Shown piece by piece: positions 16,801-25,373 of a DNA stretch of 57,734 nucleotides. The notes under the pieces are model-generated. The model saw only the letters and a list, made by a program, of their open reading frames with translations. It did not search any database and was not told where the DNA came from. Positions within the stretch are counted from its first letter, which is position 1; each line of letters begins with the position of its first letter. A program made the translations under genes and the position numbers. Source of the stretch: an uncultured Bacteroidales bacterium (lineage in GTDB: Bacteria > Bacteroidota > Bacteroidia > Bacteroidales > P3); assembly GCA_900318835.1 (NCBI GenBank), contig ONLW01000015.1, positions 1-57,734 on the forward strand, written 5' to 3'.

Positions 16801-18732
16801 TACCGTCATCTGATTTGTCACGGAGCTACCGCAGTAGGAGCGTTTCAGCGTAACAGTGGCCGTCATCGGGCCCTCGTTACCGTTTTTGTTTCTCGCCAAC
16901 AGTGTCACCGTGGCGCCATTGTTGGAGCCCTGCACAGAAAGGGCATTTGCCGGCGAAACCGACCACTCGTAAAACACACCATCATCCGACTGATCCACGA
17001 GGCTGGCAAGCGTCATTTGCTCTCCCCAGCAAATGTTGACAGAATTGTTGTAGGGCCAGGGATACAGCTGGAGCGGAGCAACGGGATAGTTGACAGGTTC
17101 CGACCAGCAACCCGTGACACGGTCTACCGTATGAACAGTCATACCGCTGAAAGTGTTGCCAAAAGAAACATCGATATGATCGTTTCCTTGCTCATAATAC
17201 CGACCATTGTTTGTCCATCTCCATAAGGTATAATGGCGGGGACCATTGCCATTCGTAATATAATAGTGAGCGCTGCTGTTGGGGCAGACAACGTGCGGGC
17301 CTCCAATGTTCTCGGGAGGCTGCGGCAAGTCGTGAACGGTTACCACCGTCGACACACGGTTGCAGTAATTGTCGCTCTCGGCATAAATCACATACACACC
17401 GCTCTCAGTGAACGTGTAATCGATATCATCGGCAACCACAGTGTAGACCACCTGGTTGTTTTTCATAATGGTCCAGCGGCAGTTATGATCCCCCGCAGAC
17501 AAAGTAACAGAATTGCCCTTACACACCTCCTCCTCTATCGGTTTGATTAGCAGTTCGGGCTTCACTACCACTTTCTTCCGAATCTTGATCGGACCACAAT
17601 GGAGAAACTTATTTTCAACAACTGCTTCCAAATAATATGTACCAGACTGCGATGCCCTCACCTGCACTTTATTACTATTGGGGCCATTCAACGGTGTAAC
17701 AGTCATCAATGAGCTGGAAGAACTCCAGTTATATTCTGTCGCGCCCCACAAAGGAAGGCTGTATTCATACTGTTCACGCGGGCAAATGGTATCGGGACCG
17801 CTAATGGGCACTCTATCAGAAATGACAGGCACCTGGAAACTCTTTCTCGATACACATTCACACTCATCTTTCGTACTTGCAAGCGTCAGTGTTCCAAAGC
17901 CGCTCTCTGGAGCGCCCCACAGCACCGTCACACTCCGGCCGTCTTTCGGCTCCATCAGCGTGCCATTCTCCACAGTCCAGTAATATTTATCATGCAAAGG
18001 ATTCTCCACTGCGTAGGTCCCCTGCGTATGGGCACACACTGCCCCGAAGCAGGAAAGCTTCAACGGACATCCTTCTTTCACCCTGATGGTAATCACCTCC
18101 TCACTGTAGCAACCACACTCATTATACACACGGTGAACGACATCAAATTCACCGGTACCATGAGTCTCAAACCTGTAGGTACGGGCGTTGGAAGTCCCGA
18201 AAAGCGATTTCCAATAGTAACCGCTGATGGAAGCCCCGTCGGCCGTGCTGTTGTCGGTAAGCACAACAGTTTCGCCGTCGCACACCTCTATCACCTTGTG
18301 ATTTGAGTTATCCGGATCTTCCAGCACATAATTCGGCGCCGACACCAACCCGATGGTGGGCAGGTCAACCAAATCAACCTGAAGATATCTATAGCAAGTT
18401 GGATACCAATTGGCGGTCACCGATACCATGCCCTCATCACCATAACCCCACTCCACGGTGCACTCCGTAGAATAGAAATTCGAAGTCTGACTGACAATTG
18501 TTCCACCCTCCACAGTCCACGTGAAGCCATAATAAGCCGTCAATGACCCCGGCGAGAACGCACGGTAAGTCACACTGGCTCCTCGACAAGCCTTCACATG
18601 GTCATCATTTACCGTCATGCAAACATTGTTGCCACGCGGTTCAAGCCTCAAATCGCACAGAGGCCCCTGCGCCTGCGCGCCGACCCAGAAGGTCGACAGC
18701 AGTAGCGCCAATAAAATAAATTTTCCTTTCAT
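13864..18732 (-). CDS. Giant PKD/Ig-like surface protein with T9SS sorting domain
   Basis: The 1622-residue protein has a signal peptide (MKGKFILLALLLSTFWVGA) and a string of Ig-like/PKD domains of about 80-90 residues, recognisable by GSVTY or YSWNFGDGSTYNGNN...HVYSTTGNKTVTLTVTD (a canonical PKD WDFGDG-type motif) and repeated Cys pairs (VCDGETV, CPREQY, CKGNSV, CPNSSAHY). It ends in a type A T9SS sorting domain (ILQPNPATDIVDV...GKKVL...LPTGAYIVRV...YLKLIKK). It should be exported by the T9SS and attached to the surface. Likely adhesive or structural. Monocistronic, with its own terminator. Confidence 0.88.
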   Translation of the reverse strand: MKGKFILLALLLSTFWVGAQAQGPLCDLRLEPRGNNVCMTVNDDHVKACRGASVTYRAFSPGSLTAYYGFTWTVEGGTIVSQTSNFYSTECTVEWGYGDEGMVSVTANWYPTCYRYLQVDLVDLPTIGLVSAPNYVLEDPDNSNHKVIEVCDGETVVLTDNSTADGASISGYYWKSLFGTSNARTYRFETHGTGEFDVVHRVYNECGCYSEEVITIRVKEGCPLKLSCFGAVCAHTQGTYAVENPLHDKYYWTVENGTLMEPKDGRSVTVLWGAPESGFGTLTLASTKDECECVSRKSFQVPVISDRVPISGPDTICPREQYEYSLPLWGATEYNWSSSSSLMTVTPLNGPNSNKVQVRASQSGTYYLEAVVENKFLHCGPIKIRKKVVVKPELLIKPIEEEVCKGNSVTLSAGDHNCRWTIMKNNQVVYTVVADDIDYTFTESGVYVIYAESDNYCNRVSTVVTVHDLPQPPENIGGPHVVCPNSSAHYYITNGNGPRHYTLWRWTNNGRYYEQGNDHIDVSFGNTFSGMTVHTVDRVTGCWSEPVNYPVAPLQLYPWPYNNSVNICWGEQMTLASLVDQSDDGVFYEWSVSPANALSVQGSNNGATVTLLARNKNGNEGPMTATVTLKRSYCGSSVTNQMTVHIGQIAAPQIIPGTLCEGWWNTFSTSAPADALEDSTYWYVDNNVNQKEYGETVDLMLVGDNGPNYMHLTSTHVVHLHYVTKGGCVADTQITVTTQYCEPAIEFDDGCTRPNNAFQVVQYCNNTIGIENSVYYPLPITISKNGRTIYQCTVQNAAQRILVPETGNCVVSARWENGGHCFRYTSAVNMTGPIPQFALINDCRGNLIIIGRQINSVTVNGVRESFETRYVNVSFPITRTGNYNVHLEFGLNCYLDTVFYFHKGAPTIDPIIVDDMCVNNSLLFSASVHGGYAPLSYSWNFGDGSTYNGNNISHVYSTTGNKTVTLTVTDAIGCTATRSTNFHINSYDGAHYTLTQVVPDCPDPNDPGAVLEVLPADATYTWHPNVYTSPNNTAYVTASGYYYVDVTTPNKCHRLLSTKLTYPNGTTRPTPTILARRTYCLGEYAELNGDMGRNFSYHWDVEFPDNSHKYSTQRNPRNIKLDQAGTYTVTLAVSNPDNNSCPPVTATTTIQVFSQEPAPTIILSNPACIGDGPVTASVSPSSNSYLWSNGVRGTSTQYYTGGQISVYRIAPATGCPSETATITIPEAPDFDGLLTGCYSLCKDQLDGRIPLYNLGGNFNYGWYWDGQKIYNGNLPPSPDMLPIPDQGDYQLRVNYGAGCTAESPIFSVRFDDAECHAVDFQDVYVKCDPQGCALFYHVYARVVNNTNDVVRINHVELSSSHVVSFTPAPIVIDPGSYRDVSGTIEYEEITPTGIQFYFIDENGDKAGILAVDLSEWTECFDDCGFDLRGDLNLVYSEHNQSAFFDFELYQDDIIAVWSDEGEIYYPGYDGHAYKGLLVLDNGLTSQLTAENAELCFHVLVCDGGKICMANICIPYDKIWNAEQNGGFIQYANGNSNSSPESKPHTFILQPNPATDIVDVRDAENNAPVDGIVSIEVISMQGKKVLSVEGMSQFDVSNLPTGAYIVRVVTDTDKYEYLKLIKK

Positions 18733-18760
18733 TGTGTTATAAGGAATTAATTAATATAAT

Positions 18761-18795
18761 AGGCCCCATTCTAAAAGCAGGCGGAACAGGGGCCT
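18761..18795. other. GC-rich hairpin in the leader of the PKD gene
   Basis: AGGCCCC (18761-18767) pairs with GGGGCCT (18789-18795), followed on the plus strand by TTTTAT. It lies 29-63 bp before the start of the minus-strand PKD gene and would form in either transcript. It could act as an attenuator or mRNA-stability hairpin; undecided. Confidence 0.45.
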
Positions 18796-18969
18796 TTTAT
18801 GCCCCGCCCTCTATAGTTTTGATGGACATAAAAACATGCCCCTCTACTTATATAATAACCACCCAATGGGCGAAATAGGACATTTGCGGGTCATTATTTA
18901 TGTTTTTTTAACATTTGTTGAATATTTTTAACATTTTTTATGTTAAAATTCTAACCCGTGAAACCACCG

Positions 18970-19001
18970 AGGCACCTGTTTCCACAACAGGTGCCTTTTT
19001 T
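18970..19001 (+). terminator. Perfect intrinsic terminator with no plus-strand gene upstream
   Basis: An 11-bp perfect stem AGGCACCTGTT / AACAGGTGCCT with a 5-nt loop is followed by six Ts on the plus strand only. The nearest upstream plus-strand protein gene is absent (the PKD gene is on the minus strand), so it may end a small RNA transcribed from about 18830. Confidence 0.75.
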
Positions 19002-19037
19002 CACACTCAACCCTCTGTATTCCATAGCAATAAAACA

Positions 19038-19113
19038 CTTACCATCTCCTTACCAACTCCTTACCAACTCCTACCACAGTAGGTGTTGATAGAGTGTCGG
19101 CAGGATGTTGGTA
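19038..19113. repeat. GGTAGG-family intergenic element, copy 1
   Basis: The left side holds tandem 11-bp units (CTTACCATCTC, CTTACCAACTC, CTTACCAACTC) followed by CTACCA; the right side holds degenerate inverted units (TAGGTGTTGATAG, GGCAGGATGTTGG). The centre (CCACAGTAGG) departs from the CCATGG of other copies. It lies between the divergent PKD and M16 genes. Confidence 0.8.
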
Positions 19114-19193
19114 TTTAACATCTGTTAACAAAACCATTCCCCATGGCAAAAAAATAAAAAACACTCTCCACTATCTTAATTCAGAAAAAATTG

Positions 19194-19201
19194 TATATTT
19201 G
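19194..19201 (+). promoter_or_regulatory. -7 element (TATATTTG) for the M16 peptidase gene
   Basis: TATATTTG matches TAnnTTTG and is 56 bp before the ATG. A clear -33 TTTG box is not visible. The leader that follows is AT-rich. Confidence 0.55.
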
Positions 19202-19257
19202 CATCTTAACTAAGGATATGATAATTAATATAAAATATTCAAAAACAATAAGAAAAA

Positions 19258-22188
19258 ATGAAAAAGGCTACCGTAATGTTGTGTTTTGTGGCAGCGATGC
19301 TCTTCGTGGGTGTCAGCGCACAAAAGTATGAGTACAAGACCTATGACAACGACCCCCTGAATGTCCGCGAGTATACCCTGAAGAACGGTCTCAAGGTGTT
19401 CATGAGTGTCTACCGCGACGCGCCCCGCATCCAGACCTACATTGCCGTGCGGGCAGGCTCAAAAAACGACCCCAGCGAAACCACCGGCCTCGCCCACTAT
19501 CTGGAGCACATGCTCTTCAAGGGCAGCCACCAGCTCGGCACCACCGACTGGGAGCGCGAGAAAGTGGAGCTTGCCAAAATCGAGGCCCTCTATGAGGTCT
19601 ACCGCAAGACCACCGACGACCATCGCCGCACCGAAATCTACCACCAGATCGACTCCATCAGCTACCTCGCTTCCACCATCGCCATCGCCAACGAGTACGA
19701 CAAGAGCATGAGCGCCATCGGTAGCGAGGGCACCAACGCCTTCACATCCAACGACTACACCATGTATGTGGAGAACATCCCCAGCAACCAGCTCGAAGCC
19801 TGGGCCAAGGTGGAAGGCGACCGCTTCCCCAACCTGGTGCTGCGCCTCTTCCACACCGAGCTTGAAGCCGTCTACGAGGAGAAGAACATCGGAATGGCAC
19901 AGGACAACCGCCGCGTCAACGAGACCATGATGGCCGCCCTCTTCCCCCACCACCCCTACGGCCAGCAGACCACCATCGGCACCATCGAGCACCTCAAGAA
20001 CCCCTCGATGAAGAACATCCGCGAATACCACGCCGCCTACTATGTGCCCAACAACATGTGCATTGCCATGGCCGGTGACTTCAACCCCGACGAGGCCATC
20101 AAGATTATCGACAAATACTTCGGCAGCTGGGTACCCGGCACCGTGCCCGGATTCACCAAGGTGAAAGAAGAGCCCATCACCAGCCCCATCATCCGCCTCG
20201 TCAACGGTCAGGACCCCGAGAGCCTCACCATAGCCTTCCGCATCGAAGAGGGCAACGGCAGCCGCGACGCCTTTCTGGCCCGGGCTATGAAGATGGTGCT
20301 CTACAACGGCAGATGCGGTCTCATCGACCTCAACCTCAACCAAAAGCAGCTCTGCCTGGGCGCCTATGCCGGCCCCTACACCTTAAATGACTACGCTGCC
20401 CTCATGCTCGTCGGACGTCCCACCCAGGGCCAGACCCTCGGCCAGCTGCGCGACCTGCTGCTCGAGCAGGTTGACCTGGTGAAGCAGGGTAAGTTCGACG
20501 AGAGCCTTATCGAGGCCAGCATCAACCAGCTGAAGCTCGAAATCATGGAGGATGCCGAGAGCAACGACAGCCGCGCACGCCAGATGGCCTACGCCTTCGT
20601 GCAACACCAGTCGTGGGACAAGGTGTGCAACGAAGTCAACGAGCTCGCCAAGATCACCAAGCAGGACATAGTCGACTTCGCCAACCGCATCTGCAAGGAC
20701 AACAACTACGTCATCGTCTACAAGCACCAGGACACCCCCGACCCAGTGGCCAAGGTTGTCAAGCCCGCCATCACGCCCATCAGTGTGAGCCGCGACAATG
20801 AGAGCCCCTTCCTGGCCCAGGTGAAGGCCGACGCCGCCAAAGCCAAGCCCATCCAGCCCGTCTTCGTCAACTTCGCCAAAGACCTCCAGAAAGGCAAGAC
20901 TGCCAACGGCAGCGATGTGCTCTACGTGAAGAACATGGAGAACGGCACCTTCAACCTGCAGTATCGCTTCGAGTTCGGCAGCCGAGCCGACAAGACCATC
21001 GCAATGGCCGCCAACCTGATGGAATACCTGAACACCAACAAGCACACCGCCGAACAGCTTCAGGAAGAATTCTACAAAATGGCCTGCAGCTACAATGTCC
21101 GTGTGGGCGATGAAAGCATTACCGTGGGCGTGAGCGGCCTGGCCGAAAACATGGAGAAAGCCATGCAGCTGCTCGAAGAAGTGATGTCCTCCTGCCAGCC
21201 CAACGACGAGGCCCTCAACACCCTCGTCGACCGCCTCATCAAGAGCCGCACCGACAACAAGACCAACCAGCGCGCTGCCTTCCGCGCCCTCAACACATAC
21301 GGCATCTACGGTGAGGATTATGTGAAAGAAGTCACCGAGAGCGACGCCCAGCTGCGCACCTACACCGCCCAGCAGCTCACCGACGCCCTCCATAACCTCT
21401 TCCAGTACAAACACCGCGTGCTCTACTACGGCCCGCTGAGCCTCAAGGAGGTCACCGACGCCGTCAACCGCATCCACACTCAAGCAATCAAGCAATCAGG
21501 CATTCAAGCATTACAAGATGTCCCTGCCAACAAAGTATATCAACCCCTGGCCACCGACGAAAACCAAGTGCTCTTCGTCAACTACGACGCCAAAAACACC
21601 TACGTCACCGAATACTTCCGCGGTGAGCATATCAACACCCCGCTGATGCCCAAGGTGAACCTCTTCAACGAGTACTTCGGCGGCTCGATGAACGCCATCG
21701 TCTTCCAAGAGATGCGCGAGAAACGCAGCCTCGCTTACAGCGCCAGCAGCTACTACACCAACACCGGACGCAAAGACGGCTACTTCTACAATAGCGCTAA
21801 CATCATCACCCAGAACGACAAGCTCATGGACGCCCTCGACGCCTACGAGGAACTCTTCAACGACATGCCGCAGGCCGAAGCCAACTTCAAGCTGGCCAAG
21901 GACGCCCTGCTGGCCGGCAGCCGCACCGCCCGCACCACCAAGATGGGCATCATCAACGCCTACCTCCAGTGTGAGCGTATGGGATGGAAGGAACCCCTGC
22001 GCAAGCAGAACTTCCAAGCCTACCAAAAGCTGACGATGAACGACCTGACAAACTTCCAGCAGCAGTACATCAAAGGCCAGAAAAAGACCTACCTCATCCT
22101 CGGCAAAGAGAGTGAAATGGACTTCAACGCTCTCGCCAAGTTCGGCAAAGTGAAAAAACTGACGCTGGATGAGATCTTCGGCTATTAA
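19258..22188 (+). CDS. M16 family zinc metallopeptidase (two-domain, exported)
   Basis: This 976-residue insulinase-family protease has a signal peptide (MKKATVMLCFVAAMLFVGVSA). The inverted zinc motif HYLEH is at residues 80-84 (His80, Glu83, His84), and the downstream acidic ligand lies in ELEAVYEEKN near 201-210. The C-terminal half repeats the fold without a zinc motif and has the M16 signature RSLAYSASSYY. It probably degrades peptides in the periplasm or at the surface. Codon use is strongly biased to C-ending codons, which suggests high expression. An 8-bp tandem array (21481-21512) encodes the linker QAIKQSGIQALQ between two M16 domains. The last 20 bp overlap the next gene. Confidence 0.93.
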   Translation: MKKATVMLCFVAAMLFVGVSAQKYEYKTYDNDPLNVREYTLKNGLKVFMSVYRDAPRIQTYIAVRAGSKNDPSETTGLAHYLEHMLFKGSHQLGTTDWEREKVELAKIEALYEVYRKTTDDHRRTEIYHQIDSISYLASTIAIANEYDKSMSAIGSEGTNAFTSNDYTMYVENIPSNQLEAWAKVEGDRFPNLVLRLFHTELEAVYEEKNIGMAQDNRRVNETMMAALFPHHPYGQQTTIGTIEHLKNPSMKNIREYHAAYYVPNNMCIAMAGDFNPDEAIKIIDKYFGSWVPGTVPGFTKVKEEPITSPIIRLVNGQDPESLTIAFRIEEGNGSRDAFLARAMKMVLYNGRCGLIDLNLNQKQLCLGAYAGPYTLNDYAALMLVGRPTQGQTLGQLRDLLLEQVDLVKQGKFDESLIEASINQLKLEIMEDAESNDSRARQMAYAFVQHQSWDKVCNEVNELAKITKQDIVDFANRICKDNNYVIVYKHQDTPDPVAKVVKPAITPISVSRDNESPFLAQVKADAAKAKPIQPVFVNFAKDLQKGKTANGSDVLYVKNMENGTFNLQYRFEFGSRADKTIAMAANLMEYLNTNKHTAEQLQEEFYKMACSYNVRVGDESITVGVSGLAENMEKAMQLLEEVMSSCQPNDEALNTLVDRLIKSRTDNKTNQRAAFRALNTYGIYGEDYVKEVTESDAQLRTYTAQQLTDALHNLFQYKHRVLYYGPLSLKEVTDAVNRIHTQAIKQSGIQALQDVPANKVYQPLATDENQVLFVNYDAKNTYVTEYFRGEHINTPLMPKVNLFNEYFGGSMNAIVFQEMREKRSLAYSASSYYTNTGRKDGYFYNSANIITQNDKLMDALDAYEELFNDMPQAEANFKLAKDALLAGSRTARTTKMGIINAYLQCERMGWKEPLRKQNFQAYQKLTMNDLTNFQQQYIKGQKKTYLILGKESEMDFNALAKFGKVKKLTLDEIFGY
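21481..21512. repeat. 8-bp tandem array inside the M16 gene
   Basis: Units CAAGCAAT, CAAGCAAT, CAGGCATT, CAAGCATT. Because three units equal 24 bp, the array reads in frame as eight codons per cycle. It stands out against the GC-rich, C-ending codon use around it. Confidence 0.75.
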
Positions 22189-23635
22189 AATAGTCCTTTT
22201 CCTCACCGCAATCCTGCTTGTCGGCTGCAAAGGCAAGCAGGATTGCGTCTGTCTTGTCTGCGACGAAACCCCGGCCCTCGCCGCTTCAGGATACGTCTCC
22301 CTAGAGAACGGCCACTTCAGCATTGACGGGGAAACGTGGTTCCCCATGATGCTCAACTACAAAGCTTTCATCAAAGACGGTCGCGTGGTGCCCGCCCCTT
22401 GGTACACCGGCGGCGACATCCGCGAGCACTTCGACACCATCGCCTCGTGGGGATTCAACACCGTGCGCGTATGTCTCGACGTGATGGAACCCGGTGGCGA
22501 TACCGCAGCCATGTACCGCGCCACACGCCGTATGGTACAGCAGGCTGACAGCGCCGGACTCCATGTCATGCTCCTCATCAAGGCACCTATCGACGACTAT
22601 TGGGAACACTACACCATAGGCCTGATGCACCGTCTAGCCGACCAGCCAGCACTCTGGGCCTACGACCTGATGAACGAACCCCTCTATTTCGACACCGTTC
22701 AGAACCGCGAGAAGTGCGACGCCTACAACCTCGTATGCCACTGGCGCCAACTGGTACGCACCCACGCACCCCACCAGCTCTTCACCGTGGCCACAGCCGA
22801 ACCCATCGAGGTTTTCGAGTGGGACCCCGCCATGCTGCCCGTCGACTTTTTGGAGATGCACACCTATCACCCGCTGCGTGCGCAAGCCGAGATGTGGTGG
22901 TACAGCCACTATACCGGCCGCCCCTGGATGGTGGGCGAGACCGGTCTCCCAGCCGACGGTGATTCGGTGCCCTACACGGCGCAAGTAGGATTCATGTGCG
23001 AGACCTACAGCTATGCCAAGTCCCACGGCGCCATAGGCTACGGCTGGTGGGAGTTCCAGGACTATCCCGATGGTGTCAATTTCGAGGCGCAATACACGGG
23101 CCTGCGCGACCATAACGGACAGCGCAAACCAGCCGCCGACTTGCCCAACATCTTCAAATACCTGTGCCTCGGCCATGAAACCAGCGAAGAACTGTTGCCA
23201 CCCGCAAACTACTACAATATGCTAGCCTACAACAACGTGGCAGTAACCGGACGCGTGGTCGACAGCAGCGGACACCCCATCGAGGGCGCCGTCATACGCG
23301 GATGGAACGCCGACTGGAGCGTAGGCATGAACACCTTCAGCGACAGCTCAGGACACTTCCGGCTGGTGAGCAACGACACCTGCAGTCACTTCGAAGTTAG
23401 TGCACCACACTACAGCAAAGTCAAACTCGACAGCATCCTTCCCTATCCTACCGGCATCCCCCTTCCTGACCGCCACCGCGAATACCAGCAGATACCTCTC
23501 CTCGGATGGGGAGCAAGCATTCCCACCCCAAACGGAGGCAAACAAAACATGCTCCTTCCCGGCAACGCAAAACTATTCGAGGCTTCCAGCGCCGTGGAAG
23601 TCCCAATAGGAGACATCATTTTGAAGAAAATTTAG
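22169..23635 (+). CDS. GH5-like (cellulase-type TIM barrel) lipoprotein
   Basis: The 488-residue lipoprotein begins at an ATG inside the end of the M16 gene (20-bp overlap), giving a lipobox LLVGC (Cys20). The GH-A barrel has YDLMNEP with the acid/base Glu170 and MVGETGLP with the nucleophile Glu257, and FNTVRVCLDV in an early strand. The C-terminal part from about residue 350 (VTGRVVDSSGHPIEGAVIRG) is a carboxypeptidase-regulatory-like beta-sandwich. The substrate cannot be told; beta-mannan or beta-glucan hydrolysis is typical. Coupled to M16. Convergent with the next gene, sharing 4 bp. Confidence 0.8.
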   Translation: MRSSAIKIVLFLTAILLVGCKGKQDCVCLVCDETPALAASGYVSLENGHFSIDGETWFPMMLNYKAFIKDGRVVPAPWYTGGDIREHFDTIASWGFNTVRVCLDVMEPGGDTAAMYRATRRMVQQADSAGLHVMLLIKAPIDDYWEHYTIGLMHRLADQPALWAYDLMNEPLYFDTVQNREKCDAYNLVCHWRQLVRTHAPHQLFTVATAEPIEVFEWDPAMLPVDFLEMHTYHPLRAQAEMWWYSHYTGRPWMVGETGLPADGDSVPYTAQVGFMCETYSYAKSHGAIGYGWWEFQDYPDGVNFEAQYTGLRDHNGQRKPAADLPNIFKYLCLGHETSEELLPPANYYNMLAYNNVAVTGRVVDSSGHPIEGAVIRGWNADWSVGMNTFSDSSGHFRLVSNDTCSHFEVSAPHYSKVKLDSILPYPTGIPLPDRHREYQQIPLLGWGASIPTPNGGKQNMLLPGNAKLFEASSAVEVPIGDIILKKI

Positions 23636-24843
23636 TTCGTTCGCTGTACAATCTTTATTCTTTTCCAGTCCACCATCTGCATCAGAGCCAGAATGATAGC
23701 AGCTACAGAAACTGCCTGTGCACGGAATGTAAACCAGCTATGCCAATACGAGTGGTTAGCGGCAAGGAAATACCATACCCACGGCAACACAGCGATAGGC
23801 AATAGCTGCACCGCTCGGCGCCATCCTTTGACATTGAACCATATGATCGCCAGAAACGCTACAGCCAGCACCGCCACAACAATATATTTCCACGGCAACA
23901 AATCAATATTGACCATCACGGCATCCCACCGGCTGAAATCGTCAACACCCGAACGGTTGATGATATTTTCTATTCCTTCATGAATAACATTCTCGGACGT
24001 GAACAATGTAGCAATGATCCATTTTGCCACCCACGTGCCCGCATAGCCTATTGTCCACAGCAACACGCCGTAAATACCTTGCTTCCAACCTTGCCACATC
24101 TCCCTGTCTGACATCAATGCAATATGCACCACAAGCATCATTCCAAGAGTGAGCATCGGGGCGGTGAGAAGATCAAAGAAGCAAACCAGCGATCCAATAA
24201 CAAAAAACGGCATCAATGATTTGCGAGCATTTGCAATCGCAATCATACCTGCCAATGTCAGTATAAGCACCATGGCAAATTGCATGGAGAACTGCATCAC
24301 AAAGGCGTAGCAGACAAAGAGGCCGAACATCACCGCCGCAACTGTCTGCCATCCACTTTTGCGGCACAATAGCGTGCCGCACCACACCAACAGCATCGAT
24401 GATACAATATACAGCAAGAACCGGATATTCACATAATCGCAAAAAGCCAACAGATAGCGGGTAAGGAATGTATTTCCATGCCAATAGCGGGCGTAGTGCC
24501 TTATCTCCATCTGTTGTCCATCAACTCCAGCACGCAGCACCTCGAAGGGCAGTAAAGGGGCCCACCACCGAGGCACGGACAGGACACCTGCCGAGAATCC
24601 CTCCACACGCATCACGTCGGCTTGATTGAGGATGATGGCGTCAGTGTAGTTATCCATACGGGTCTGGAGCAGCGATGGCAACACGGCCCGCGGCTGATCG
24701 CTACAGAGGTCACCATGCTCCAACGTCTGCTTTACATGATGATGCACAGCCTTATCTGGCATCAGGTAGGCGCCAGCCCCAAAAAACAAATAGGTTACAA
24801 TAAGAGACACTAAGACAAACAGGTATTTGAAGACAGTCTTCAT
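23632..24843 (-). CDS. Multi-pass inner-membrane protein, unknown function
   Basis: I do not recognise a family with confidence. The 403-residue protein has one N-terminal membrane segment (YLFVLVSLIVTYLFFGAGA), a soluble loop of about 100 residues with DNYTDAI and IRHYARYWHG, then about eight to nine further membrane segments. The layout (an extracytoplasmic loop with acidic residues followed by a hydrophobic core) is reminiscent of GT-C-type glycosyltransferases, but no decisive motif is seen. It starts 1 bp after the stop of the GreA-like gene, so it belongs to the same transcript. Confidence 0.7.
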   Translation of the reverse strand: MKTVFKYLFVLVSLIVTYLFFGAGAYLMPDKAVHHHVKQTLEHGDLCSDQPRAVLPSLLQTRMDNYTDAIILNQADVMRVEGFSAGVLSVPRWWAPLLPFEVLRAGVDGQQMEIRHYARYWHGNTFLTRYLLAFCDYVNIRFLLYIVSSMLLVWCGTLLCRKSGWQTVAAVMFGLFVCYAFVMQFSMQFAMVLILTLAGMIAIANARKSLMPFFVIGSLVCFFDLLTAPMLTLGMMLVVHIALMSDREMWQGWKQGIYGVLLWTIGYAGTWVAKWIIATLFTSENVIHEGIENIINRSGVDDFSRWDAVMVNIDLLPWKYIVVAVLAVAFLAIIWFNVKGWRRAVQLLPIAVLPWVWYFLAANHSYWHSWFTFRAQAVSVAAIILALMQMVDWKRIKIVQRTN

Positions 24844-24844
24844 C

Positions 24845-25327
24845 TCAGAAAATCTCTTTAACCACTTGGCTTTGACCGTTGAAAACTATACTATCCCCGA
24901 CCCTCTTGCCTTTGAGGGCAAGATAGATGGGGGTCTGTGCCGAGATGGCGAACCACACTTCTGGTGGCCGTGGTTCACCGTGAACACAACCGCCTGAGAC
25001 TGTAAACTTGCCCGCACCGATGGAGAGAAAGAACTTCTGGCGATCAGTCACCACACAGGCACCATGCTCAATGATGTCGAAAGGCGGCAACTTGAGCAAA
25101 TCCTGCAGATAACGCACACCCGTCTGCGCATTGCTGTACTGTTTGGCGTACATGTCGCGCGACCGCATCATTTTGGTACGGTAGCTGTCATAGCGGTCCA
25201 CGTTGGCGCCGTAATCGTTGCTCTGCTGCTGAGCCGAGTCCATCTCCTGTTTGGCTACAGTAGCAATATGCTCCTGCTGTTGGATGCAGGAGCATATTAC
25301 TTGTTGCCTATGTTCTTCGCGAGACAT
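24845..25327 (-). CDS. GreA/GreB C-terminal-domain-like protein
   Basis: The 160-residue protein has an N-terminal helical hairpin (about residues 1-80, many Gln, Lys and Glu) and a C-terminal domain ending SAQTPIYLALKGKRVGDSIVFNG, which resembles the GreA family end (SPLGRALLGKKVGD). The coiled-coil plus FKBP-like arrangement is that of transcript-cleavage factors, but the acidic tip of GreA is not obvious, so it may be a Gre-like RNA polymerase regulator and not a true GreA. A four-residue run of conserved KGKRVGDS supports the call. Confidence 0.7.
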   Translation of the reverse strand: MSREEHRQQVICSCIQQQEHIATVAKQEMDSAQQQSNDYGANVDRYDSYRTKMMRSRDMYAKQYSNAQTGVRYLQDLLKLPPFDIIEHGACVVTDRQKFFLSIGAGKFTVSGGCVHGEPRPPEVWFAISAQTPIYLALKGKRVGDSIVFNGQSQVVKEIF

Positions 25328-25373
25328 AATTTGAGTCAGCTGAGCTCAGTCCCCTTTCGGGGTTCTTCCCGTG

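Noticed and set aside
20383-21495. 370-codon minus-strand open frame opposite the M16 gene
   Set aside because: Shadow caused by C-ending codon bias; composition is typical of antisense frames (Val, Gly, Leu, Ala, His-rich).
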